The notes under the pieces: model-generated
Seen by the model: the letters and a program-made list of their open reading frames with translations, nothing else
Told to the model about the DNA's origin: nothing
Database searches by the model: none
Position numbers and translations under genes: made by a program
Assembly (NCBI RefSeq): GCF_003254505.1
Contig: NZ_QFYP01000001.1
Location: 2,650,001-2,714,000, forward strand
Direction: 5' to 3'
Source: Phenylobacterium hankyongense
GTDB taxonomy: Bacteria > Pseudomonadota > Alphaproteobacteria > Caulobacterales > Caulobacteraceae
Length of the DNA: 64,000 nt
Part shown: piece by piece, positions 45,216-52,954 of the stretch
Layout: every line of letters begins with the position of its first letter
How positions within the stretch are numbered: the stretch's first letter is position 1

Positions 45216-47195
45216 ATGTTCCAGAGCAAGTCTTACGCGGCGCGGCGGCTCGGCTGCGCGTCGCTTGGCGTCATCGCCGCGGTGGCTTTGGGCGGGACGG
45301 CTCTGGCCGGGCCGGGCGACTGGCCCAGCGTTCACCACGACCCGGGCGGGGAGCGCTATTCGCCCCTGACCCAGATCACGCCGGCCAACGTCAGCGGGCT
45401 GAAGGTCGCCTGGACCTATCACATGCAGACGCCGGCCGCGGCCGCGGCGGCCAAGGCCGCGATGGAGCGCGCGGCGACGGCAGCGCCGACCATCGGCCCG
45501 CACCGCACCGGACCGACCGGCCTGCGCGCCTCCGAATCCATCCCGCTGGTGATCGGCACGACCATGTACCTCGGCACGCCGTACGGGCGGATCGTGGCGC
45601 TGGACTCGGCGACCGGCAAGGAGAAGTGGGTCTTCGAACTGCCCAACGGCGACGTGCCCTCGATCCGCGGCGTCTCCTACTGGCCGGGCGACGGCAAGGC
45701 GCCGGCCTCGATCGTGTTCGGCACCCGCGACGGCAAGCTGATGTCGATCAACGCCGCCACCGGCAAGCCCAACCCCGGCTTCGGCGTCGACGGGACGGTC
45801 AACGTCAAGACCCCGGAAGTCATGCAGACCGGGATGGACAAGTACTACTTCATCCCGTCGCCGCCGGTGATCTACAAGAACCTGATCATCACCGGCGCGG
45901 GCATGGGCGAAGGCCCGGGCGGGGCCATGGCCGGCCCCGGGCCGCGCGGCGATAGCCGGGCCTGGGACGCGCGCACGGGCAAGCTGGTGTGGACCTTCCA
46001 CTCCGTGCCGCAGCCCGGCGAGAAGGGCCACGAGACCTGGGGCGGCGACAGCTGGAAGCTGCGGGCCGGGGTCAACGTCTGGGGCCACATGACCCTCGAT
46101 GCGCAACGGGGCATCGTCTACATGCCGTTCGGCGCGCCCAACAACGACCGGGTCGGCGTCGATCGTCCGGGCGACAACCTGTACGGCTCCTCGCTGGTGG
46201 CGGTGGACGCCAACACCGGCAAGTACCTGTGGCACTTCCAGGTCGTGCACCACGACGTCTGGGACATGGACACCCAGGCGCCGCCGACCCTGTTCGACGT
46301 CCACAAGAACGGCAAGGTGATCCCCGCGGTCGGCACCGTGAACAAGAACGGGCTGATGTTCATCCTCGACCGGGTGACCGGCAAGCCGATCTTCGGCGTC
46401 GAGGAGCGGCCGGTGGAGCCGGGCGACGTGCCCGGCGAGAAGTACTCGCCGACCCAGCCGTTCCCCGTGGCGCCCGAGCCGCTGTCGCAGATCACCGTCA
46501 GCCGCGACAACCTCTACAAGGATACGCCCGAGCATAAGGCCTATTGCGAGAAGCTGGTCGACGACAACAACATGCTGCTCGCCGACAAGCCGTTCACCGC
46601 GCCGCGCCTGAACCGCTACACGGTCAACTTCCCCGGTACGCAGGGCGGCGTGAACTTCTACGGCGGCGCCGTGGACCCGAAGCTGCACCTCTTCGTGGTC
46701 AACGTGAACAACCTCGCCCAGCCGATGCGGATCGTCCAGAACCCGGACGGCAGCTATTCCAACTCCGGCCCGCTGGCCGGCACCCGCCGCTTCTGGGACG
46801 CCGACAACCACCTGCCGTGCGGCCCGCTGCCCTGGGGCCAGATGGTCGCCGTCGACCTCGACACCGGCAAGATCGCCTGGCGCACGACGCTGGGGGTGAC
46901 CGAGTCCATGCCGGCCGGCCACCAGAACACCGGCCGTCCGGGCCTCGGCGGTCCGATCACCACGGCGGCCGGCCTGACCTTCGTGGCGGCCACCGACGAC
47001 GAGCGCTTCCGCGCCTTCGACACCCGCACCGGCAAAGAGCTCTGGGAAGATCGGCTGCCGGCGTCCGGCTACGCCACGCCGATGACCTACTCGGACGCCA
47101 AGGGTAAGCAGTACGTCGCCGTCGTCGCCACCGGCGGCAGCCAGATCGGCGCGCCGCTGAAGAGCGACGCGCTGGTGGTCTACAGCCTTCCGTAG
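45216..47195 (+). CDS. Soluble-type PQQ-dependent dehydrogenase, glucose-dehydrogenase-like
   Basis: 659 aa from ATG 45216, with AAGGGGAAGGG upstream. Signal peptide SLGVIAAVALGGTALAGPGD. The PQQ beta-propeller shows repeated W-motifs (ALDSATGKEKWVFEL, VDANTGKYLWHFQV, DTRTGKELWEDRL) and the HHDVWDMDTQAPPTLFD segment with catalytic Asp350, which is the membrane glucose dehydrogenase (GDH) type. Unlike E. coli GDH it lacks the N-terminal five-helix anchor, so it is periplasmic. Likely oxidises an aldose or polyol to the lactone/acid. Followed 31 nt later by a c-type cytochrome gene that could accept its electrons. Confidence 0.8.
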   Translation: MFQSKSYAARRLGCASLGVIAAVALGGTALAGPGDWPSVHHDPGGERYSPLTQITPANVSGLKVAWTYHMQTPAAAAAAKAAMERAATAAPTIGPHRTGPTGLRASESIPLVIGTTMYLGTPYGRIVALDSATGKEKWVFELPNGDVPSIRGVSYWPGDGKAPASIVFGTRDGKLMSINAATGKPNPGFGVDGTVNVKTPEVMQTGMDKYYFIPSPPVIYKNLIITGAGMGEGPGGAMAGPGPRGDSRAWDARTGKLVWTFHSVPQPGEKGHETWGGDSWKLRAGVNVWGHMTLDAQRGIVYMPFGAPNNDRVGVDRPGDNLYGSSLVAVDANTGKYLWHFQVVHHDVWDMDTQAPPTLFDVHKNGKVIPAVGTVNKNGLMFILDRVTGKPIFGVEERPVEPGDVPGEKYSPTQPFPVAPEPLSQITVSRDNLYKDTPEHKAYCEKLVDDNNMLLADKPFTAPRLNRYTVNFPGTQGGVNFYGGAVDPKLHLFVVNVNNLAQPMRIVQNPDGSYSNSGPLAGTRRFWDADNHLPCGPLPWGQMVAVDLDTGKIAWRTTLGVTESMPAGHQNTGRPGLGGPITTAAGLTFVAATDDERFRAFDTRTGKELWEDRLPASGYATPMTYSDAKGKQYVAVVATGGSQIGAPLKSDALVVYSLP

Positions 47196-47226
47196 GCGCG
47201 CCCACGGCGCCCACAGCCTGAGAGTG

Positions 47227-47568
47227 ATGTCATTGCGTAGTTTCCTGCCTGCTCTCGCCGCCGCCCTGCTCGTCGCAGGCGCGGCGGTCGCCCAGCCCGC
47301 CGCCGCCCCGGAACCGCCCGGCGCCAACCTGCTGCCGCCCGGCGACGGGCGCGACCTGGCCGTGCGCACCTGCTCGGCCTGTCACGCCCTGGAAATCGTC
47401 GCGCAGAAGCGGCTGGACCAGGATGGCTGGTACGAGATCGTGCAGATGATGCACGACCGCGGCGCGCAGGGCTCCGACGACCAGATGGCGCAGATCGCGA
47501 CCTATCTCGCCAAGGCCTTCCCGGCGACGGCGGCCGGCGCGGCCGCCCCCGCGGCCCACAAGCCGTAG
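47227..47568 (+). CDS. Small exported c-type cytochrome
   Basis: 113 aa from ATG 47227 (GTG at 47224 possible). Signal peptide LPALAAALLVAGAAVAQ, then one heme motif CSACH (Cys49-His53). The following segment (ALEIVAQKRLDQDGWYEIVQMMHDRGA) resembles the Rxx-DGW-MxxMxxRG pattern of small cytochromes that partner PQQ dehydrogenases. Directly after the GDH-like gene, so probably its electron acceptor. Confidence 0.8.
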   Translation: MSLRSFLPALAAALLVAGAAVAQPAAAPEPPGANLLPPGDGRDLAVRTCSACHALEIVAQKRLDQDGWYEIVQMMHDRGAQGSDDQMAQIATYLAKAFPATAAGAAAPAAHKP

Positions 47569-47584
47569 GGGCGGAGCGCAGCCC

Positions 47585-47968
47585 CTACTTGCGGGGCTGG
47601 GCGGGGCTCTGCGAGGCCAGGTAGGCGGCGAGCGCCGCGCGTTGCTGGGCGTCGCCGATGCTGACCATCATCTTGGTGCCGGGCACGAGCTGGGCCGGGC
47701 CCTTCAGGAACTTGTCGACCTGGGCGGTCGTCCAGGCGAAGTGCGCCTTCTTCATGCCGTCGCTGTAGCCGTAGCCGGCGACCGAGCCGGCGGGGCGGCC
47801 GATCACGCCCTTCAGCGGCGGGCCCATCTTGCCGGCCGCCGGCTCTATGGAATGGCAGACCGAGCAGCGTTGTTGGAACAGGGTCTCGCCAGGGGAGGCG
47901 GCGAGCGCGCTCGACGCGGCCGCGCAGGCCAGCGCCAGGGTGGTGGTCAGCAACAGCCGGTAAGCCAT
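47585..47968 (-). CDS. Exported cytochrome c (class I, c2-like)
   Basis: 127 aa. Signal peptide MAYRLLLTTTLALACAAASSALA, heme motif CSVCH (Cys35-His39), GKMGPPLKGVIGRPAGSVAGYGYS and an axial Met in PGTKMMVSIGD. This is the classical class I fold that shuttles electrons between periplasmic dehydrogenases or bc1 and the terminal oxidase. On the minus strand, at the end of the GntR arm (GntR, SDR, SDR, cytochrome) after an 81-nt gap with a hairpin. Confidence 0.85.
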   Translation of the reverse strand: MAYRLLLTTTLALACAAASSALAASPGETLFQQRCSVCHSIEPAAGKMGPPLKGVIGRPAGSVAGYGYSDGMKKAHFAWTTAQVDKFLKGPAQLVPGTKMMVSIGDAQQRAALAAYLASQSPAQPRK

Positions 47969-48007
47969 CTACTCAGGTCTCCTTGTCGTTCCAGCTTTGG
48001 GGGAGGC

Positions 48008-48040
48008 CGCCTGACGCTGCGATGAACGCGACGCCAGGCG
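48008..48040 (-). terminator. Imperfect hairpin between the cytochrome and SDR genes
   Basis: CGCCTG (48008-48013) pairs with CAGGCG (48035-48040), with GC-rich inner pairing and a short loop. It lies between the SDR stop (48050) and the cytochrome start (47968), so it could reduce read-through or stabilise the mRNA end. Weak evidence. Confidence 0.3.
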
Positions 48041-48049
48041 CAGCCGAAA

Positions 48050-48790
48050 TCAGAGGCTCATGCCGCCGTCGATGACGATGTTCTCGCCCGTCATGAACCC
48101 GGCCTCGTCGGAGGCCAGCAGCACGGCGATCTCGGCGATCTCCTGCGGCGTGCCCAGCCGGCCCATGGGCTGGCGGGCGATGAAGCCGGCGCGGGCCTTG
48201 TCGAAGTCGCCCTGCGCGGCCATCCGGTCCTGCAGCGACGGGCTCTCCACCGTGCCGGGGCTGATGGAGTTGCAGCGCACGCCCGAGGCGATGAAGTCGC
48301 GGGCCACAGACTTGGTCAGCCCGATCACCGCGGCCTTGGTGGTGCCGTAGCTGAACCGGTCCGGCGCGGCCTTGATCGACGACACCACCGAGGCGACGTT
48401 GACGATCGAGCCGGCGCGCCGCTCGAGCATGCGCGGCAGGAAGGCGCGGATCGAGTGGGACATGGTCACCACGTTGACCCGGAAGGCGAGCTCCAGGTCC
48501 GCCGGCGCGCAGTCCAGGATGGTGTTCACGCCGACCATGCCGACGCTGTTCACCAGCACGGAGGTCTCCGGGAACTCGGCGGCCAGCGCCGCGATGCCCG
48601 CCGCGTCGGTGGCGTCCACCGCCCGGGCGGCGACCCCTGCGGCCGGGGCCCAGGCGTCCAGCAGCTCCTGCTTCAGGTCCACGGCCACCACCGTGGCGCC
48701 CTCGCGCACGAAGGCCTCCGCGATGGCGCGGCCGATGCCCTGGCCCGCGGCGGTCACGACGCAGGTCTTGCCGTTCAATCTGTTACTCAT
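48050..48790 (-). CDS. SDR dehydrogenase resembling 2-keto-3-deoxy-L-fuconate 4-dehydrogenase
   Basis: 246 aa from ATG 48790. Rossmann VTAAGQGIGRAIAEAFVREGA, then NSVGMVGVNTILDC (in place of NNAG), catalytic Ser/Tyr/Lys in SVVSSIKAAPDRFSYGTTKAAVIGLTKSV, and PGTVESPSLQDRM with FIARQPMGRLGTPQEIA. This pattern (AAGQGIGRA, RFSYGTTKAA, SPGTVESPSL, ARQPMGR) is, from memory, that of the DHRS6-like SDRs that oxidise 2-keto-3-deoxy-L-fuconate or -pentonate at C4. With the FAH hydrolase at 54762 it supplies the two steps after a dehydratase. Third gene of the GntR arm. Confidence 0.75.
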   Translation of the reverse strand: MSNRLNGKTCVVTAAGQGIGRAIAEAFVREGATVVAVDLKQELLDAWAPAAGVAARAVDATDAAGIAALAAEFPETSVLVNSVGMVGVNTILDCAPADLELAFRVNVVTMSHSIRAFLPRMLERRAGSIVNVASVVSSIKAAPDRFSYGTTKAAVIGLTKSVARDFIASGVRCNSISPGTVESPSLQDRMAAQGDFDKARAGFIARQPMGRLGTPQEIAEIAVLLASDEAGFMTGENIVIDGGMSL

Positions 48791-48801
48791 AGGTCCAGTC
48801 C

Positions 48802-49647
48802 TCAGCCGGGATAGAGGCCGGCGCCGCCGTCGACGCGCAGCACCTGACCGCTCACGAAGCGGGCGTCGTCGCTCGACAGGAAGCTCACCGCGTCGGCGAT
48901 CTCGCTCGGCGTGCCGTAGCGGACCAGCGACGGGCCTTCCTCCATCATCACCGGATCGGTTTCGCGGGTGGCCAGGAAGCGGGCGGTCTTGGCCGGGCCG
49001 GGGCTGATGGCGTTCACGCGCACCCCGTGCGGGCGCATCTCCAGCGCCAGGCAGCGGGTGTAGTGCAGGACGGCGGCCTTGGCGCAGGCGTAGCCGACTT
49101 CCGTCGCGATGCCGGCATGCGCCGAGACGGAGCCGACATTGACGATCGAGCCCTGCTGGCGCGCGGCCATGCCGGGGGCGATGGCGCGGCACATCAGCAT
49201 GGTGCCGATCAGGTTGCGGTTGACCACCGCCTGCACGTCCTCGACCTCGAAGTCCGTCGGGGTGTTGGGATTGGGCTTGGTGCCGCGCGCGCCGATATCG
49301 CCGCCGGCGCAGTTCACCAGGATGGAGATCGGGCCGAGCTGATCCTGCCCGGCGGCGACCATCTTCTCGACGGCCGCGTTGTCGGTGATGTCCCCGGTCA
49401 CCGCCATCGCCCGGCTGGCGTTGCGCGTCAGCGCGGCGGCCAGGGCCGACAGGCTCTCGAACTCGCCGAACTGGGCCGGAGCCTGTTCGTTGATGTCGTG
49501 CAGCACCAGGTCGGCGCCCAGTCGCATCAGCGCCTCGGCGATCGTGCGGCCGAGCCCACGCCCGGAGCCCGTGACCAAGGCGACCCGCCCTTCCAGCGGG
49601 CGCCTGCCGGAGCTACCCGCTTCCGCCGCAAGCAATGTCTCGCCCAT
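48802..49647 (-). CDS. Short-chain dehydrogenase/reductase
   Basis: 281 aa. Cofactor motif VALVTGSGRGLGRTIAEAL, NCAGG motif, catalytic Ser-Tyr-Lys in NVGSVSAHAGIATEVGYACAKAAVLHYTR, PGPAKTARF. An extended N-terminus precedes the fold. Twelve nucleotides separate it from the downstream SDR gene, so they share a message. Substrate unknown; a sugar or polyol dehydrogenase (for example an aldose 1-dehydrogenase) would suit the cluster. Confidence 0.75.
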   Translation of the reverse strand: MGETLLAAEAGSSGRRPLEGRVALVTGSGRGLGRTIAEALMRLGADLVLHDINEQAPAQFGEFESLSALAAALTRNASRAMAVTGDITDNAAVEKMVAAGQDQLGPISILVNCAGGDIGARGTKPNPNTPTDFEVEDVQAVVNRNLIGTMLMCRAIAPGMAARQQGSIVNVGSVSAHAGIATEVGYACAKAAVLHYTRCLALEMRPHGVRVNAISPGPAKTARFLATRETDPVMMEEGPSLVRYGTPSEIADAVSFLSSDDARFVSGQVLRVDGGAGLYPG

Positions 49648-49684
49648 CCAGCTTCCTCTCTACGTTGTGTTTGGGGCGCACGAA

Positions 49685-49740
49685 GGCGCAGGCCGGAAGG
49701 CCGCTCGTCGTGTCACCAGTGTTTCGGATCGGCCTGCGCC
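49685..49740. repeat. Perfect 10-bp inverted repeat between GntR and SDR genes
   Basis: GGCGCAGGCC (49685-49694) and GGCCTGCGCC (49731-49740), loop 36 nt with an inner GGCCGGAAGGCC palindrome. It lies in the 117-nt gap between GntR stop and SDR start, and could be an mRNA stabiliser or a weak terminator that separates regulator and enzyme levels. Confidence 0.5.
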
Positions 49741-49764
49741 CGGTCGCCGCACGCCGGGTGCAGG

Positions 49765-50484
49765 CTAGTTCTTCGGTAGGCCGGCCGAGGGGAGGCCCGA
49801 GCTGAAGCTCGAGAACCGCTCGGGGTCCTTGTAGTGCATGCGCAGGTGGCTGATCACCGCCGCCTCGGCCGAGGCTTCGGACTTGCCGAGCGCCACGTCC
49901 AGCAGGTCGCGGTGGTGGTTGAGCCGCCACAGCATGGCGTCATGGCCGACGTTCTCCAGGGCGGTGTGCGCGAACAGCACCGTGGAGAGCGAGTCCAGGG
50001 TCTTGGTCAGGTAGGGGTTGCCCGCCGCGGCCCAGATGGTGCGGTGGAACTCGAGGTCGACGTCGGCGGCGTCGATCTCGCTCGACGCCTCCCAGTTTTC
50101 CATCTGTTCGACCAGGTGGGTGAGCCGCACGGCGATCTGCTTGGTCATGTTGGCCCGGCACAGGCGCAGCGCCTCGGCCTCCAGCACCACCCGCAGGCTG
50201 TTGATCCGCTGCACGTCCTCTTCGGAGAGCTCGGTGACGAACATGCCCCGCCGCTCGTGGTTCATCACCAGCCCGTGCTCCTGAAGCTGCATGAGCGCTT
50301 CGCGGATCGGGATGCGGCTGATGTTGAATTCGCGCGCCAGCTGGCTTTCGTTCAGCCGGGCGCCGGGCCGGTAGCGGCCGCTGACGATGGCGTCGCGCAA
50401 CATGTTGTAAACGTACGACTTCAGGGTGGAGGGAGCCCCGCCCACCGGATTTTCAAAAACCTGTGTGGTTGTCGGTGCGGGCAT
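49765..50484 (-). CDS. FadR-subfamily GntR transcriptional regulator (FCD domain)
   Basis: 239 aa. N-terminal wHTH (about 20-85): TLKSYVYNMLRDAIVSGRYRPGARLNESQLAREF, then RIPIREALMQLQEHGLV. The C-terminal FCD domain (about 95-220) has the metal/effector ligands in DVDLEFHR (Asp/His), NHHRDLL and HLRMH. Such regulators bind carboxylate effectors (sugar acids, keto acids, glycolate or lactate). Its own promoter region carries the CTGTATAC palindrome also found before the quinoproteins, the NIPSNAP gene and the SOD gene. I infer that it represses all of them until a pathway acid releases it. Confidence 0.88.
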   Translation of the reverse strand: MPAPTTTQVFENPVGGAPSTLKSYVYNMLRDAIVSGRYRPGARLNESQLAREFNISRIPIREALMQLQEHGLVMNHERRGMFVTELSEEDVQRINSLRVVLEAEALRLCRANMTKQIAVRLTHLVEQMENWEASSEIDAADVDLEFHRTIWAAAGNPYLTKTLDSLSTVLFAHTALENVGHDAMLWRLNHHRDLLDVALGKSEASAEAAVISHLRMHYKDPERFSSFSSGLPSAGLPKN

Positions 50485-50539
50485 ATCTCTCTGCTCAAAA
50501 CCTGTCGACGAGAAACTCGGCCGCCCGGCCCAGGCCCCG

Positions 50540-50567
50540 TTGACACCCCCAAATCCGTATTTAGTAT
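50540..50567 (+). promoter_or_regulatory. Promoter of the MFS-xylD-glcDEF operon
   Basis: A plus-strand promoter with TTGACA (50540-50545), 16-bp spacer and TAGTAT (50562-50567), so it faces the MFS gene at 50876. The -10 overlaps the CTGTATAC palindrome at 50561-50572. This makes it the best-supported promoter of the regulon and predicts simple repression. Confidence 0.6.
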
Positions 50568-50572
50568 ACAGA
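50561..50572. promoter_or_regulatory. GntR-type palindrome, site 3 (GntR/MFS divergent promoter)
   Basis: TTAGTATACAGA, identical to site 1. It lies 77 nt from the GntR start and overlaps the -10 of the divergent MFS promoter, so a single bound GntR dimer could control both arms. Central GTATAC with CTGTATAC half-sites fits FadR-family operators. Confidence 0.65.
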
Positions 50573-50747
50573 TCACGCCGTCGATGGAAAGCGTGTTTCG
50601 GTCACACGCGGACGACGCTGGCGGTGAGGCCGGTAGGGCAGATAAGACGCAAGTCTATCCGAACGTCCTGCCGGGACCAGCAATAAAGAATAACCTGCCC
50701 AAGCGCGCTGTGGCGTGACTGGACAGTGCAGGATAGGGGGGTCTCGA

Positions 50748-50879
50748 ATGGATCAAATGATATCGGAACGCGCAGACTCGTCGCTGAACCGCCGCAACAG
50801 CCTATTGGCGCTGCTTGGCGCAGTCGCGGCGACGGCCGCCGATGACTTGACGCACGGTCACCCGGCGGTGCGGGCGTGA
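50748..50879 (+). CDS. Small 43-aa frame with Tat-like N-terminus, overlapping the MFS start
   Basis: ATG 50748 follows GGGGGG with good spacing. The peptide MDQMISERADSSLNRRNSLL continues LALLGAVAATAADD and stops at TGA 50877-50879, which overlaps the GTG start of the MFS gene (GTGA). The NRRNSLLALLGAVAATA stretch is a twin-arginine-type signal core without a passenger domain. It may be a translational-coupling leader, or what is left of a Tat-exported protein. Both readings are inference. Confidence 0.4.
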   Translation: MDQMISERADSSLNRRNSLLALLGAVAATAADDLTHGHPAVRA

Positions 50880-52150
50880 AAGCCAGCCGCGCGCGCTACG
50901 GGGTCATCGGTTTCGCCCTGACCCTGGCCATGCTGGCCTATGTCCAGCGCGTGGCGATTTCCCAGGCGGCCGGCCCGATCTCGGCCGACATGCACCTCAA
51001 CAAGGCCCAGATGGGCGCCATCTTCGGCGCCTTCGGCCTGTCCTACGCCATCTTCGAGATCCCCATGGGCACCCTGGGCGACCGCCTGGGCGTGCGCCGG
51101 GTGCTGACCCAGATCGTGCTGCTGTGGTCGGTGTTCACCGCGCTCACGGGCGCGGCGTGGAACGCCTCGGCGCTGTGGGGCATCCGCTTCCTGTTCGGGG
51201 CCGGCGAAGCGGGCTGCTTCCCGAACCTCACCAAGATGCTGTCGGTCTGGCTTCCGGCCGGCGAGCGGGTGAAGGCGCAGGCGCTGATGTGGGCCTTCAC
51301 GCGCTGGGGCGGGGCGGTGACGCCGCCGCTGGCGCTCTTGGCGATCACCGCCTTCGGCTGGCGCTACGCCTTCGTGGCCTTCGGCCTGATGGGCGTCGTC
51401 TGGCTGGGCTTCTTCCTGCGCTTCTTCAAGGACGACCCGGCCCAGCACAAGGGCGTCAACGCCGAGGAGCTGAAGCTGCTCGAAGGCTCGCGCGCCATCG
51501 CCGGCGACCACAGCGTCAAGTGGGGCTCGCTGTTCCTGAAGCCCGCGGTGCTGGTGCTGGTCATCCAGTACTTCTGCTTCTCCTTCGTCTGGTACTTCTA
51601 CGTCACCTGGCTGCCGACCTACCTGAAGGAGGCCTGGAGCCTGACCGCGACGCAGGCGGCCGGCTATGCGGTGCTGCCGCTGCTGTTCGGCGGCTTCGGC
51701 TCGCTGATCTCCGGCCTGCTGCCGCTGAAGATCCCGCGGCGCTGGGTGGCGTTCGGCGGCTTCGCGGCGACGGCGGTGCTGCTGTTCGCGGTGACCCGCA
51801 TCCACAGCGTCGGCCTGGCCATGGTCGCCATGGCGATCGCCAGCTTCTGCAGCGACCTGACCATGCCGATCTCGTGGAACACCTGCGTGGAGATCGGCCG
51901 GCGCTATACCGCGACGGTCGCGGCCACCATGAACATGATGGGCAACCTCGCCGGCTTCGTGGCCCCGGTGGTCAGCGGGATCATCCTGCAGCGGTCCGGC
52001 AACGACTGGAACGCGCTGCTTTATGTGATGGTGGGCTCGGCCTGTATCTCCGCGGTCTGCTGGCTCTATCTCGACCCCGACAAGATCGCCCGGCGCAACG
52101 CCGAGGCGCCGCTGATCGCCGGCAATGCGCCGTCGCTCGGCACGCCCTGA
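50876..52150 (+). CDS. MFS transporter, anion:cation symporter (hexuronate/sugar-acid) type
   Basis: 424 aa, GTG 50876. About twelve membrane segments with the ACS-family features YVQRVAISQAAGPISADMHLNKAQMGAIFGAFGLSYAIFEIPMGTLGDRLGVR and FGAGEAGCFPNLTKMLSVWLPAGER, typical of transporters for glucarate, galactonate, hexuronate and related organic anions. First gene of an operon that continues through an SDR, dehydratase, FAH and glcDEF, so the likely cargo is a sugar acid (pentonate or deoxyhexonate). Confidence 0.85.
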   Translation: MKASRARYGVIGFALTLAMLAYVQRVAISQAAGPISADMHLNKAQMGAIFGAFGLSYAIFEIPMGTLGDRLGVRRVLTQIVLLWSVFTALTGAAWNASALWGIRFLFGAGEAGCFPNLTKMLSVWLPAGERVKAQALMWAFTRWGGAVTPPLALLAITAFGWRYAFVAFGLMGVVWLGFFLRFFKDDPAQHKGVNAEELKLLEGSRAIAGDHSVKWGSLFLKPAVLVLVIQYFCFSFVWYFYVTWLPTYLKEAWSLTATQAAGYAVLPLLFGGFGSLISGLLPLKIPRRWVAFGGFAATAVLLFAVTRIHSVGLAMVAMAIASFCSDLTMPISWNTCVEIGRRYTATVAATMNMMGNLAGFVAPVVSGIILQRSGNDWNALLYVMVGSACISAVCWLYLDPDKIARRNAEAPLIAGNAPSLGTP

Positions 52151-52195
52151 CACCTTCCTTCTTCGCGTAACCTCCCCAGACGGACAGTAGACATT

Positions 52196-52951
52196 ATGAA
52201 AATCGACCTTTCGGGCCGGGTTGCGGTCATCACCGGCGGCAGCCGCGGGCTGGGCGAGGCCATGGCCCATGCGCTCGCCGGCGCCGGCGCGACCATCGCC
52301 CTGGTGGCGCGCGACAAGGCGCGGCTTGAGCAGGTGAAGTCGGACCTCGAGGCCAAGGGCGGCAAGGCGGCCTGGTTCACCGGCGACGTCACCAACGAAG
52401 CCGACGTGGCGCGCATCGTCGAAGAAGTCGGCGCCAAGCTCGGCAAGCCGCAGATCGTCATCAACAACGCCGGCACCAACCTGCGCAAGAACCTGGTCGA
52501 CCTCAGCCTGGAGGAGTTCCGCAGCGTCGTGGATTCCAGCCTGGTCTCCACCTTCCTGGTCACCCGCGGCTTCCTGCCCGGCATGCTGGGCACCGGCTAC
52601 GGCCGGGTGATCAACATGACCTCGATGCTCAGCCACGTGTCGCTGCCGCAGCGCACGCCCTATTCCTCGGCCAAGACCGCGCTGCTGGGCTTCAACCGCG
52701 CGCTGGCGCTGGAAGTCGCGGGCGAGGGGATCACCGTCAACGGCATCAGCCCGGGCCCGTTCGGCACCGAGATGAACGCGCCGGTGATGAACGACCCGAC
52801 CGCCAACGCCAACTTCCTGGCCAACCTGCCGGTCGGCCGCTGGGGCAAGGTCGAGGAGATCGGCGGCCTGGCCTGCTACCTGTGCTCGGACCTGGCCGGC
52901 TTCATCACCGGCACGGACGTCGTCATCGACGGCGGCTGGACCGCGAAGTAG
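52196..52951 (+). CDS. SDR dehydrogenase, gluconate 5-dehydrogenase-like
   Basis: 251 aa. VITGGSRGLGEAMAHALAGAGA cofactor loop, NNAGTNLRKNLVDLSLEEFRSVVDSSLVSTFLVTR, catalytic Ser-Tyr-Lys in MTSMLSHVSLPQRTPYSSAKTALLGF, PGPFGTEMNAPVMNDP, ending in DVVIDGGWTAK. Resembles the IdnO/gluconate-5-dehydrogenase group, which act on ketonates. Two nucleotides separate its stop from the dehydratase start, so the products are made together. Might oxidise or epimerise a sugar acid before dehydration. Confidence 0.75.
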   Translation: MKIDLSGRVAVITGGSRGLGEAMAHALAGAGATIALVARDKARLEQVKSDLEAKGGKAAWFTGDVTNEADVARIVEEVGAKLGKPQIVINNAGTNLRKNLVDLSLEEFRSVVDSSLVSTFLVTRGFLPGMLGTGYGRVINMTSMLSHVSLPQRTPYSSAKTALLGFNRALALEVAGEGITVNGISPGPFGTEMNAPVMNDPTANANFLANLPVGRWGKVEEIGGLACYLCSDLAGFITGTDVVIDGGWTAK

Positions 52952-52954
52952 TCG

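Noticed and set aside
45216..47195. Lanthanide-dependent enzyme suggested by the D-x-D (WDMD) pattern
   Set aside because: WDMD is normal for glucose-dehydrogenase-like quinoproteins that use Ca or Mg, so the extra Asp is not evidence for a lanthanide site.
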